In this document: piece after piece, positions 50,867 through 59,393 of the stretch
Position numbering within the stretch: the first letter of the stretch is position 1
How the letters are laid out: every line of letters begins with the position of its first letter
Source: Planctomycetales bacterium
GTDB lineage: Bacteria > Planctomycetota > Planctomycetia > Pirellulales > Lacipirellulaceae
Length of the DNA stretch: 64,000 nt
Direction of reading: 5' to 3'
NCBI GenBank assembly: GCA_020427145.1
Contig: JAGQOU010000008.1
Coordinates: forward strand, 1-64,000
Notes under the pieces: model-generated
Told to the model about the DNA's origin: nothing
Database searches by the model: none
The model's input: the letters and a program-made list of their open reading frames with translations, nothing else
Translations under genes and position numbers: made by a program

Positions 50867-53074
50867 TTACTGCACAGCAGTGGCTTTGATCGTCAGCCGC
50901 TTGCCCTTCGCAAGTTTGCGGTGAGGGATGAAATACCCCGCGATTGGCTCGTCGTCGTAGATGATCTCGCTGATCTTCGTTCCGGCGTTCTCTTTGACAA
51001 TCGTGACCGTGGCGTCGCCCAGGTCCAGTTCGACTTCGTCAAACAACGGCACGCAAACAATGTACTGATCGTCGGCCGGCGAATAAGGATAAATCCCGAT
51101 GGCATTGAAGACGTACCAGGACGACATCTCGCCAGCATCGTCCATGCCGCACAGCGTGCGACCGCCGTCCATGCCGTAGAAGCGATCCATGATCGTGTTG
51201 AGTACGGCTTGCGACTTCTCCTGTTTGCCGACCCAGTAATAGAGATACGGAAAGCCGTGGTCGGGTTGATTGCCGTGGCAATACTGCCCGATAAAGCTGT
51301 TGACGTTCATTGCGATGTGTCGGGGATTCCACGGAATGGAGAACAGCTGGTCGAGTTGTTGTTCAAACGCTTCCTGGCTGGGGAATAGCGCAACGAGCCC
51401 TGCGGTATCATGCGGCGCGAAGAACGACGACTGCCAGGCGTTCGCCTCGCGGTACATGTACTCGTAGTAAGGGAACTGCGGGTCGAACGGCTCGACCCAC
51501 TTTCCATCGTCCAGGCGGCCGCGCATCAGTCCGGTCGAAGCGTCGAAGAGATTGGCGTAGTTGCGGGACCGCTTCATCATGGCTTCGTACGTTGCGTCGT
51601 CGCCCAACTCTCGGGCCAGCAGCGCCACCGCGTAGTCGTCGTACGCATATTCCAGCGTCTTGGTGACGCCGGCCTTGGCTTTGGTCTCGACGTCGGGATG
51701 CGCGACGATCGGCGTCGATATGTAGCCTTTGTCGATGTACTCGGCCAAATGTGGGCGTGCGCGACGGTTCTCGACCGTCGCGTTGTGGACGAGCAAGTCG
51801 TAAGCTTGCTTGACGTCGAAGCCACGGAGCCCCCGCAGGTAGGATCCGGCGATGAATGCCGCTGCGTGATCGCCGTGGAAGAAGGTCGGCATGAAGCCGG
51901 TGATGGTTCCGCGATCGATCATCGACAGAATCACGTCGTTGGTGACCCGCGGCGCGAGCATCCCGAGCAGAACCAGCTTGTTGCGGTAGTCGTCCCACAG
52001 CGAGGGATCGGTGTAGTAGGCGAAATCCTTGCGGACGACGGCGCCGCTCGCGTCGGTAAAATCGCCATTGACGTCGCTCCGCAGCGCCGGCCACAGAAAC
52101 GAGCGGTAGAGGCAGGAATAGAACAGTCGCTTCTGTCGCTCTGCGCCCCCCTTGACGCGAATTTTGGAGAGCAGGGCTTCCCATGTCTTCGCAGATTCCT
52201 CCCGCACCTCGTCGAAACTCCGAGAGCCCAGCTCGCTGTCTACGTTTTGCTTGGCATTGTCGATGCTGACGAACGACAATCCAATCTTGATTTCTAGCGG
52301 CTTGCTGTCGTCGGAGAAATTCACGACCGAAACGGCGCGCCGGCGCCATCCCAACCGTTCGATGCCCTCGATCTTGTGATTCGTCGTCGCGTAGAAATAG
52401 ACCTTTTCGCGCCCCTGCTGGAAGCCTTCAAAGGCGTGGTCTCCTGCCTGTTCGATCTGCCAGTCGGTGATGCGCTCGTTGGAAATGCCCAGGTTGGCGA
52501 TCAGCTTCTTGCGTTGTCCCGCGGGATATTCGTACTTGTGATACCCGCAACGCAGCGTTGTCGTCAGTTCCGCGTTGATGCCATATCTCGACAACAAGAC
52601 CTGATAGTAGCCCGGGCTGGCCGATTCGTCGTCGTGGCTGAACGCCGACGCGAAGTCGCGCGGGTCGACGTTGCCAGTGACCGGCAGCAGCGGGATGTGG
52701 CAAAGATTCCAATGCCCCTTGTTCGTGTGGGTGAAGGCGTAGATCTTCTCGTCTTCGTACTCGTAACCGGCGCCGCTGCCAAACTCCGTGATGGGACTGA
52801 GCTGGACCATCGCATTGGGCCGTGATGCTCCCGGAAACGTGAGGCCCGCCCAGACCCGCCACGGCGGATTAAATCCAATGTCCTTGACGTTGGTCAATGG
52901 CGCCGTGCCGAGGAACGGATCGACATAGTCCGTCAATCGAGTTTCGGCCCCCAACGAACCCGTGCCGAGAAGGATCGCACCGACCAACGCAGCGACGTGA
53001 ACTCGCGTTAGCCAGACGTTTGCGTCGCGAAGCGGTTGCTCAAGAGATGGACCCAGGGCCCTTGAATGGAGCAT
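50867..53074 (-). CDS. GH92 mannosidase-family protein, Gln at catalytic-acid position
   Basis: A 735-residue secreted protein; ATG 53074 places the signal peptide (VAALVGAILLGTGSLGA) close to the start. The N-terminal beta-sandwich begins with the GH92 marker YVDPFLGTAPLTNVKD and GLTFPGASRPNAMVQLSP. The (alpha/alpha)6 barrel contains GMDDAGEMSSWYVFNAIGIY, which carries the conserved Asp of GH92. The motif that normally reads GNEP, with the catalytic-acid Glu, reads GNQP here (CAA codon at 51266-51268 on the minus strand). GH92 enzymes are Ca-dependent exo-alpha-mannosidases. The Gln variant has been described in a phosphomannose-acting member, suggesting another leaving group; this is inference. 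Confidence 0.93.
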   Translation of the reverse strand: MLHSRALGPSLEQPLRDANVWLTRVHVAALVGAILLGTGSLGAETRLTDYVDPFLGTAPLTNVKDIGFNPPWRVWAGLTFPGASRPNAMVQLSPITEFGSGAGYEYEDEKIYAFTHTNKGHWNLCHIPLLPVTGNVDPRDFASAFSHDDESASPGYYQVLLSRYGINAELTTTLRCGYHKYEYPAGQRKKLIANLGISNERITDWQIEQAGDHAFEGFQQGREKVYFYATTNHKIEGIERLGWRRRAVSVVNFSDDSKPLEIKIGLSFVSIDNAKQNVDSELGSRSFDEVREESAKTWEALLSKIRVKGGAERQKRLFYSCLYRSFLWPALRSDVNGDFTDASGAVVRKDFAYYTDPSLWDDYRNKLVLLGMLAPRVTNDVILSMIDRGTITGFMPTFFHGDHAAAFIAGSYLRGLRGFDVKQAYDLLVHNATVENRRARPHLAEYIDKGYISTPIVAHPDVETKAKAGVTKTLEYAYDDYAVALLARELGDDATYEAMMKRSRNYANLFDASTGLMRGRLDDGKWVEPFDPQFPYYEYMYREANAWQSSFFAPHDTAGLVALFPSQEAFEQQLDQLFSIPWNPRHIAMNVNSFIGQYCHGNQPDHGFPYLYYWVGKQEKSQAVLNTIMDRFYGMDGGRTLCGMDDAGEMSSWYVFNAIGIYPYSPADDQYIVCVPLFDEVELDLGDATVTIVKENAGTKISEIIYDDEPIAGYFIPHRKLAKGKRLTIKATAVQ

Positions 53075-53466
53075 GGAAGGTATGCCTTGAAGGTACGGGG
53101 AGAGATGTCTTGCCGACGCAGATATTTTGACAGAATTCCCGGGCGGGCGATATCCGGGCCCATCGAGACTGGCTTGCTTTCGGCATCGCGCAGTGAAGGG
53201 CTCCACTGTGACGCTTTGCACCGTCACGCGAAACAGCCCGTGGAGTCGCGCAACTTACGGCTATCCCCTTCGCGAGAGTTGGGGACAATTGAGCCGTTGA
53301 AAAGCCATTGCAACGGAGCGAGAATAGAACGGTGCGAACGCGACTCGTTTCGACGCCGCCGTTTGTTTCCATTCCCAAACTCGTCTTGATTCAACTCTTG
53401 GCAGCGCATCGAAAGCGATGCCGAGCTCGGGCCCAAACACTGATTTGCCACCGTAGGGAAAACGAC
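53075..53466. promoter_or_regulatory. Divergent region between GH92 and Gfo/Idh/MocA genes
   Basis: A 392-bp region upstream of two divergent genes, so it should hold both promoters. No gene or strong structure was recognised. Confidence 0.4.
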
Positions 53467-54807
53467 ATGCCAGCTCATCAAGTGAAAACCAGACCGTCGC
53501 GGCGTCAGTTCCTAGCGCAGGCCGCGGCCAGCGCGGCGACGCCCTATCTGCTGACATCGTCGCGAGCGAGCGCCGCTCCTAGCGCGAACGACCGACCGCG
53601 CATCGGTTGTATTGGCGTGGGCAGCATGGGGATGGGGGACGCTGGCGATCATGCTCGGTTTGGCGACATCGTGGCCGTGTGCGACGTCGACGGCGGACAT
53701 TGTCAACGGGCGCGGTACGACGACCGCGTCGGTCGCGGTCGCGCCGATGCGTACGAGGACTATCGCCGCATTCTCGATCGCGGCGATATCGACGTGGTCA
53801 GCATCGTGACGCCGGACCACTGGCATGTGAAGATCGCCGTCGAAGCGCTGCAAGCCGGCAAGCACGTGTTTTGCCAGAAGCCGCTCACTTTGACGTTAGA
53901 GGAGAATCGACTGATTCGCCAAGCGTGTCAGAAACATTCCGACCGCGTGTTCTTCGTCGGCACGCAGCAGCGTAGCGATCGGGATCGCTTTCTGCGGGCG
54001 GTCAACATGGTTCAGAAGGGTTTGTTGGGGCGCGTGACGAAAATCACCGCCGGCATCGACGGCGCGCCGACCGGCGGACCGTTTCAAGCCGAGGTCCCTC
54101 CGGCAGAGCTCGATTGGTACATGTGGCTGGGGCAGGCGCCCTTGGTCGACTACATGAAACGGCGGTGCCACTATGAGTTTCGCTGGTGGTACGAATACTC
54201 GGGCGGAAAATTCACCGACTGGGGCGCCCATCACGTCGACATCGCCCTGTGGGCCATGGGACTCGACAAGCAAGGCACGGGGCCCGTGGAGATCGATGGC
54301 ACAGACGCCCATCACCCCGTGGAATTCAAGGACGGCATGCCGCAGCGACACGATTGCTACAACACGTCCGACGACTTCAATGTGATCAGTCGGTTTGACG
54401 ACGGGCTGGAGCTGCATGTCACCAGCCGAGGCGACAACGGGATCCTGTTCGAGGGCGAGAAGGGCCGGCTGTTCGTCAATCGCGGCCGCATTTCCGGCAC
54501 GCCAATCGATGAGCAGTGGGACCGCGACGCCTACGGCGACGCCGAGCTCGCGGAACTCTACAAGGGCAAGCCGCATGAGGGCCACAAGGACAACTTCTAT
54601 CGCTGCATCCGCGAGGGGGGACTGCCGGTCTCTGACGTCTACTCGCACGTGCAAACGATGAACGTGTGTCATCTGTCAGCGATCGCGGCCCGACTTGGCC
54701 GGAAAATCGCTTGGGATCCCAAGAGCGAACAGATCACCGGCGACGATCAGGCCGCGGCGATGATGTCGCGAGTGCGCCGGCCTGGTTTTGACATCCCGGT
54801 CGCGTAA
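53467..54807 (+). CDS. Tat-exported Gfo/Idh/MocA-family oxidoreductase
   Basis: A 446-residue protein. Twin-arginine signal SRRQFLAQAAASAATPYLLT, then Rossmann NAD(P)-binding domain (RIGCIGVGSMGMGDAGDH) with VSIVTPDHWHV and the catalytic-Lys loop VFCQKPLTLTL. The C-terminal alpha/beta domain includes GGKFTDWGAHHVDIALWAMG, typical of the planctomycete expanded family. It acts on a sugar or polyol, probably in the periplasm. ATG 53467 is chosen because it precedes the Tat signal. It is divergent to the GH92 enzyme, suggesting sugar catabolism. Confidence 0.92.
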   Translation: MPAHQVKTRPSRRQFLAQAAASAATPYLLTSSRASAAPSANDRPRIGCIGVGSMGMGDAGDHARFGDIVAVCDVDGGHCQRARYDDRVGRGRADAYEDYRRILDRGDIDVVSIVTPDHWHVKIAVEALQAGKHVFCQKPLTLTLEENRLIRQACQKHSDRVFFVGTQQRSDRDRFLRAVNMVQKGLLGRVTKITAGIDGAPTGGPFQAEVPPAELDWYMWLGQAPLVDYMKRRCHYEFRWWYEYSGGKFTDWGAHHVDIALWAMGLDKQGTGPVEIDGTDAHHPVEFKDGMPQRHDCYNTSDDFNVISRFDDGLELHVTSRGDNGILFEGEKGRLFVNRGRISGTPIDEQWDRDAYGDAELAELYKGKPHEGHKDNFYRCIREGGLPVSDVYSHVQTMNVCHLSAIAARLGRKIAWDPKSEQITGDDQAAAMMSRVRRPGFDIPVA

Positions 54808-55072
54808 TGCGGCGTTTGGCGACGAGAATCGACTTGTTCGACCAGCCGGTTATCGCGGGAGCGCGGAAGCCGTTGCTCTCGCGCGGTTTGGCGTTGGAAA
54901 GAAACTGAAAAGTTCCGACAGCGATTCGAATGGCGTTCGTGCCGTTGCGAATTGACGCAGCGCGCCGCCGGTTCTAGCATGGAATTGGCGAATCGCGTCG
55001 TTGCCAAACTGCGTTCGTTCTTTTCCTGCCGCCTTGCCGTGCGCCGCCTGCGCCTTCTTCTCGGAGCTCTCT

Positions 55073-55753
55073 GTGGCCGCCTTATTGCCGAATGCGACGT
55101 CTCGAAAATCGCAGCCAAGCGCAGCGACAAATCTGCTCCTTCTGGGGTTCCTTATCGCCAGCGCGATCACTGCCGCCGGGTGCAGCAACGGACCGGCTGC
55201 AATTGAACCTGTTGAGTTTGACGCCGATGAAGCGAGCGCCGCGGCGATGGAAGAGTACGATTCGAATCAGGACGATTGCCTCGACGATGCGGAACTGGCG
55301 GCAATGCCCGGCGTGATGAAGTACAAGGATAAGTACGACGTCGATCAAGACGGCTGCGTCAGCCAAGCGGAGATGGCCCAGCGGATTGAGTCGTGGTCGC
55401 ACCAGGGAGTCGGCTTGCGAACGCTACTGATTGAGGTCTTGCTCGACGGGCGTCCGCTTCCCGACGCGGAAGTGCGAATGATCCCGGAAAAGTATCTAGG
55501 CGACGGGCCCAAGCTGGCCACCGGCAAGACGGACGGCGGCGGCGGGGCAAAGATGTCGGTGGATCCCGAGTACCTTCCGGAGAACCTGCGCCAGGCTCGA
55601 ATGCGGGGCGTTTTTGCCGGCACCTACCGAATTGCCGTCACGCATCCGCACGTCAAACTGCCGGAGAAATATACCGAGGGAGTCGCTCTCGGCGATGAAG
55701 TCGCTCGCGACACCATTGGTGATCGGATCTTGCTGGAGTTGAAACGCAAGTAG
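55073..55753 (+). CDS. EF-hand lipoprotein with carboxypeptidase-regulatory-like domain
   Basis: From the GTG at 55073 (226 residues) the leader (LLLLGFLIASAITAAGC) ends in a lipobox. Two EF-hand loops follow: YDSNQDDCLDDAEL and YDVDQDGCVSQAEM. A C-terminal ~110-residue beta-sandwich of carboxypeptidase-regulatory type (LLIEVLLDGRPLPDAEVRMI ... GTYRIAVTHPHVKLP) is similar in design to the lipoprotein at 14914. It converges on the DUF1559 gene at 55854. Starts upstream of 55073 are possible but would give an unlikely Cys-rich leader. Confidence 0.75.
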   Translation: MAALLPNATSRKSQPSAATNLLLLGFLIASAITAAGCSNGPAAIEPVEFDADEASAAAMEEYDSNQDDCLDDAELAAMPGVMKYKDKYDVDQDGCVSQAEMAQRIESWSHQGVGLRTLLIEVLLDGRPLPDAEVRMIPEKYLGDGPKLATGKTDGGGGAKMSVDPEYLPENLRQARMRGVFAGTYRIAVTHPHVKLPEKYTEGVALGDEVARDTIGDRILLELKRK

Positions 55754-55853
55754 ATCCGGCGTTGCGAACAGAGTTGGCTGCGGTAAGGTGCGGGCGGGGC
55801 AGTCGGATCCGTGGGGCGAGTGCGTGTTGTCGGCGAATCGCCTTGCCTTGGCT

Positions 55854-56891
55854 TCAGTCGTGACAATTCTCTGTCAGATTCTTCTGCCGAACAGCGCCGC
55901 CGTCGGAGCGGTGACCCCGTTGGCGATGCACCTCGGCGTCAATGTCGTAGGCCACGTTGCTCACCGAGCCGTCGACCATGGCGATGTAGCACCCGCCCGT
56001 ATGGGCGCTGCCGAACCGCTCGGACGCGCCGTCAATTCCGTCGCGGTCCTGCAGCGGCAAGTAAGCTTCGCCGTTGGGCGATTCGACGTCGTACCACACC
56101 GAACGGTACAGGTCGTCCTGAAAGCCGACGTACATGGGCCAATCGTCCGCGTGGGCTTCGCCCGTTTCGTAGAACTGGGGCTCAATAAAGCGCTCGCCGA
56201 CCGAATATGTTTGGCTCGTCCCGTCGGTGATGTTGCGGAGTTCGACAATGGAACCGGCGAAACCGACGCCTGAATGATCGTCGAGCGCGGGACGCCAATC
56301 GGATTTGCGCCCGTCGGCAACGGTGCGTGGCGAACAATCAAGCACCCAGTACTCGAGCTTTTGGATGTCGCCGGCGTTCTGCGCGTAGTCCGAGCGACCG
56401 TGCTGCGGCGCATAGCGGCTGTTGATCGGCACCTTGGATTGGGCGTTCGGAAAGGGGGTCGTGGGCCGCCGCGACGGGCAATTGAAAGGCTCGAGCGCAA
56501 TTGCGTCGCGGGTCGCCAGTGCCTTGCGTTTATCGAGCCCCGTGAGACCGGAGCCGATATCATGAACGGCCGTCTGTTCGAGATACGGCAGCGTGTTGAA
56601 GATCCAGCCGCCGGGCTGGTTCAGGCCGGCGCCCTCGTCAGGGTCGCCGACCCAATCGCCGCCCCAACCGCCGGCAGGGAGATATCCCAGTGCCGACTCG
56701 TGTTGCAGCATGGCCAACGAAAGCTGTTTGAGGTTGTTTGCGCATTGGGCGCGCCGCGCCGCTTCGCGCGCCGCCTGCACGGCGGGCAAGAGCAGCGCCA
56801 CCAGGACGCCGATGATTGCGATGACCACGAGCAGCTCCACGAGCGTGAAGCCGCTGCGGCGAGGAGTTGTCTGTCGATTACGGTATTTCAC
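55854..56891 (-). CDS. DUF1559 prepilin-like protein with H-X9-DG motif
   Basis: A 345-residue protein with the prepilin signature GFTLVELLVVIAIIGVLVAL and the planctomycete continuation AAREAARRAQC. The C-terminal motif HTGGCYIAMVDG matches H-X9-DG. This second DUF1559 gene sits downstream of a PEP-CTERM gene and a hairpin, the same arrangement as at 15472. Confidence 0.93.
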   Translation of the reverse strand: MKYRNRQTTPRRSGFTLVELLVVIAIIGVLVALLLPAVQAAREAARRAQCANNLKQLSLAMLQHESALGYLPAGGWGGDWVGDPDEGAGLNQPGGWIFNTLPYLEQTAVHDIGSGLTGLDKRKALATRDAIALEPFNCPSRRPTTPFPNAQSKVPINSRYAPQHGRSDYAQNAGDIQKLEYWVLDCSPRTVADGRKSDWRPALDDHSGVGFAGSIVELRNITDGTSQTYSVGERFIEPQFYETGEAHADDWPMYVGFQDDLYRSVWYDVESPNGEAYLPLQDRDGIDGASERFGSAHTGGCYIAMVDGSVSNVAYDIDAEVHRQRGHRSDGGAVRQKNLTENCHD

Positions 56892-56991
56892 AATAGCCTC
56901 GTGCCTGTGTTGCCGCGTTGTGCAACGCTCTGTTCGTTCGAGACAATGCCCTTGTCGTTCTGCAAAATGGCTTCTTTGGACCGTCGGGGTC

Positions 56992-57020
56992 CTCCGGATC
57001 GCGGCCGCGCCGATCCGGAG
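56992..57020 (-). terminator. 10-bp hairpin after PEP-CTERM gene
   Basis: A perfect CTCCGGATCG / CGATCCGGAG inverted repeat with a 9-base loop lies 51 bp past the stop of the 57072 gene. No U-run follows. The spacing and context (before a DUF1559 gene) match the hairpin at 16744-16774. Confidence 0.6.
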
Positions 57021-57071
57021 AACCGCCAGACAAGTCCCGTCGCCTCCAACGATGCATGCTGTTCGCAGCGA

Positions 57072-57836
57072 CTACTCAATGCGACGGCGGCGAAGGGCGA
57101 GCATGCCGCCCAGTGCAATTGCAGCTAAGGCGACCGTCGCCGGCTCGGGAACGGCAACGGCGTCGATTTCCCAAACCAACGGCGAGGCGATCGGAGCGTT
57201 GTAGGTGTCGTCGATACCCGTGTAGGGATTCACGCCGTCGAAGGGATCGCGGTATTCTCCGCCCGTGTTGTCGACCGCGAAGAAACTAAACTTCAAGTTG
57301 GTGACCCCGGTTGCCAGCGGGGCGCCGCCATCGTCTGTGATCGTGACAAGCGTCGATCCCCACTGACCCGCATTGACGGTTCCCGGCAAGTCCGACTCAA
57401 AGTAGCCGAGCTGAGTGAAACTGCCGCCGTTATTCGTCGAGACGTCAATCAACGTCGTCGAGAAGACCCGACCATCCTTGCCGTCATTTCCTGTCAGGAT
57501 CTTGATGGCCGCCAAGTCTGTTGGGTTGGCCAAATCGTACTGAACGATTTTGGTCGGGGCTCCGGCCGGGGGGAAGTCGTTCAAGAGCCCGTCCAAGCCG
57601 CTTCCGCCGCGGTCGTCTGTGAAGATCGGCAATTGTTGGGCGGGGTTCGTATTGGCAGGATGCCAGCCCTGATCACCGGGCAGTTCAGTGCCAATCAGTC
57701 CCGACAGTGCGTCACCGACGGAAATACTGGCGTCAAGGCTGTTTCCAGCAGAGCCGTGAACGGTGCTGGAGGTGACGGCGGCGTTGGCGTTTTGCGACGC
57801 CAGCATGCAAACGGCGACAAGCAAGACTTTCTTCAT
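57072..57836 (-). CDS. PEP-CTERM surface protein, short paralogue
   Basis: A 254-residue protein with signal peptide (LLVAVCMLASQNANA) and a PEP-CTERM tail (VPEPATVALAAIALGGMLAL followed by RRRRIE). The body shares ELPGDQGWHPAN, GLLNDFP, PFDGVNPYTGIDD and TNLKFSFFAVDNT-type segments with the 57892 protein, so they are tandem duplicates. The beta-rich fold resembles a discoidin/galactose-binding type module, but ligand and function are unknown. ATG 57836 is chosen because a Shine-Dalgarno-like GGGAG precedes it. Confidence 0.8.
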   Translation of the reverse strand: MKKVLLVAVCMLASQNANAAVTSSTVHGSAGNSLDASISVGDALSGLIGTELPGDQGWHPANTNPAQQLPIFTDDRGGSGLDGLLNDFPPAGAPTKIVQYDLANPTDLAAIKILTGNDGKDGRVFSTTLIDVSTNNGGSFTQLGYFESDLPGTVNAGQWGSTLVTITDDGGAPLATGVTNLKFSFFAVDNTGGEYRDPFDGVNPYTGIDDTYNAPIASPLVWEIDAVAVPEPATVALAAIALGGMLALRRRRIE

Positions 57837-57891
57837 GAGACTTCTCCCTACCACAAAAGGCAACCAGAAACAGAGGCATACAGAAAAGAGA

Positions 57892-59043
57892 TCAGAGACA
57901 AGCGACAGCATCGAAAGGCGTCGCGTCCCGCCCCCGACGCAGCCACAGGACCAGCGACGCCGCGGCGATCAAGGCGGCGACGACGCCGGACGGCTCGGGG
58001 ACGGCGGTCGCTACGGCGATCGCAGACGCGCCGGTCCCGTACTGAGTTTGCCAGATGGCGAGATCGGCGCCATCGACGTTGTGATCGCCGTTGGCGTCGC
58101 CATCGGTCAGCACGGCGGTCATGTCGTTCACAGGATAGTTGCGCTGCCAGCGCAAGAAGTCGGCGCCGTCAACCTTGCCGTCGCCGGTGAAGTCGGCGTC
58201 GTCGGCCGCAGCTGCCGATTCGAACACGTCAATCTCCCACAGCAGTGGCGCGACGAATGCGGCGGACAAGCCGTCGTCAATACCGGTAAACGGATTGAGG
58301 CCGTCGAACGGGTCGCGATTCTCGCCGAGCGTGTTGTCCACGGCGTAGAAATCAAACTGCAGATTGGTCACGCCGGCGACGAGCGTCTCGGCGGAGTCGT
58401 CAAAGATCTCCACCAGATTGGCCATGTCTTCGGTCACGCCGGGGATGCCGGTCTCATTGTTGATCACGCCCGAGGGGTCGGACTGGTAATACCCCATCGT
58501 GTCGGTGATCACGTTGCCGTCAAAGGTTCGCACGAACCCGCCGAGCGGCGAGAACGAACTGCCGCCGTTGGTGGAATAGCGAATGACGAACGTCGAGAAG
58601 ATTCGTCCGTCGGCATTGCTTCGGTTGCCGGAGAGGACGTTGATTTGCCCAATGTTCGTGGGCGAGGCGAGATCGAATTGGATCACTTTGGTTGGAACGC
58701 CAGCCCCCGGAAAGTCGTTCAGCAGCCCCGTGAGGCCGCCGAAACCGCCGGCGCCGTCCGTGAAGGCCGGCAAGCCGTTGGGGTCGAGCGAGCCGTTGCT
58801 CGTAGCCGGGTTGGCCGGGTGCCACCCCTGGTCTCCTGGCAACTCGGTGGCGATCAGACCGTTGAGGACGTCGGTGCTTGAGATCGAGCCGTCCAACTCG
58901 GAGTAGACCTGCCCGCGCGTACTGATCGCGGTAATCGCCGCCTCTGCGCGGGGGGCTGCGAAGCCCATTGCGATGCAGAGGCTCGCAATTGTGGACCAGG
59001 TTGCCGGTTGAAACGACAGTTTACGGATGACGATGCCCGCCAT
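57892..59043 (-). CDS. PEP-CTERM surface protein with dockerin-like repeats, long paralogue
   Basis: A 383-residue protein with signal peptide (STIASLCIAMGFAAPRAEA). The body parallels the 57072 protein (ELPGDQGWHPANP, LTGLLNDFPGAGVPTK, DPFDGLNPFTGIDD). It additionally carries two dockerin-like Ca-binding loops (DFTGDGKVDGADFLRWQRNY; DANGDHNVDGADLAIWQ) before its PEP-CTERM tail (VPEPSGVVAALIAAASLVLW). It lies 55 bp upstream of the 57072 gene in the same direction. Confidence 0.82.
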   Translation of the reverse strand: MAGIVIRKLSFQPATWSTIASLCIAMGFAAPRAEAAITAISTRGQVYSELDGSISSTDVLNGLIATELPGDQGWHPANPATSNGSLDPNGLPAFTDGAGGFGGLTGLLNDFPGAGVPTKVIQFDLASPTNIGQINVLSGNRSNADGRIFSTFVIRYSTNGGSSFSPLGGFVRTFDGNVITDTMGYYQSDPSGVINNETGIPGVTEDMANLVEIFDDSAETLVAGVTNLQFDFYAVDNTLGENRDPFDGLNPFTGIDDGLSAAFVAPLLWEIDVFESAAAADDADFTGDGKVDGADFLRWQRNYPVNDMTAVLTDGDANGDHNVDGADLAIWQTQYGTGASAIAVATAVPEPSGVVAALIAAASLVLWLRRGRDATPFDAVACL

Positions 59044-59393
59044 GGATGCCTCCTGATTCCTCTCCGTTCGCTGCACGCGTCAAAGGCGGCCTCGTTGGCG
59101 AAGCAACGACTGTCGCTCGGCGCATAGCAGCTCGGCGTGGTGTCGATCTTTGAAAAGGTTCCGCTCCGGTAGCTCGTACTGAGAGCTATGGAGCGCGCGG
59201 CAGATATGTCGACCAAGACGATTCGAACAAGTCACGGCGCTCGCGATCTCAGCGCGGCTCGAGCGACCGTTGTCTATTCAGAATAACCGCTGCCGGTTAA
59301 GATATCGTGTAAAGTTTTTATGATTTGTGGTTTCCTCCGTTCCCGCGGCTGGGAATGCTTGTTATCCCTGAGTAACAGACGGACGCTTTTCGC
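59044..59393. promoter_or_regulatory. Divergent region between PEP-CTERM gene and XylR-type regulator
   Basis: A 350-bp region. The part from 59280 to 59335 is AT-rich and contains the dyad TAACCG-N4-CGGTTA (59284-59299). A second weaker palindrome TTCCC-N6-GGGAA is at 59340-59355. Both are candidate operators for the regulator encoded immediately downstream. Confidence 0.4.
59284..59299. promoter_or_regulatory. Candidate operator dyad upstream of XylR-type gene
   Basis: TAACCG-CTGC-CGGTTA, a perfect 6-bp inverted repeat 95 bp upstream of the regulator start in an AT-rich tract. It may be an autoregulatory site; no second copy was found upstream of the downstream genes. Confidence 0.3.
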
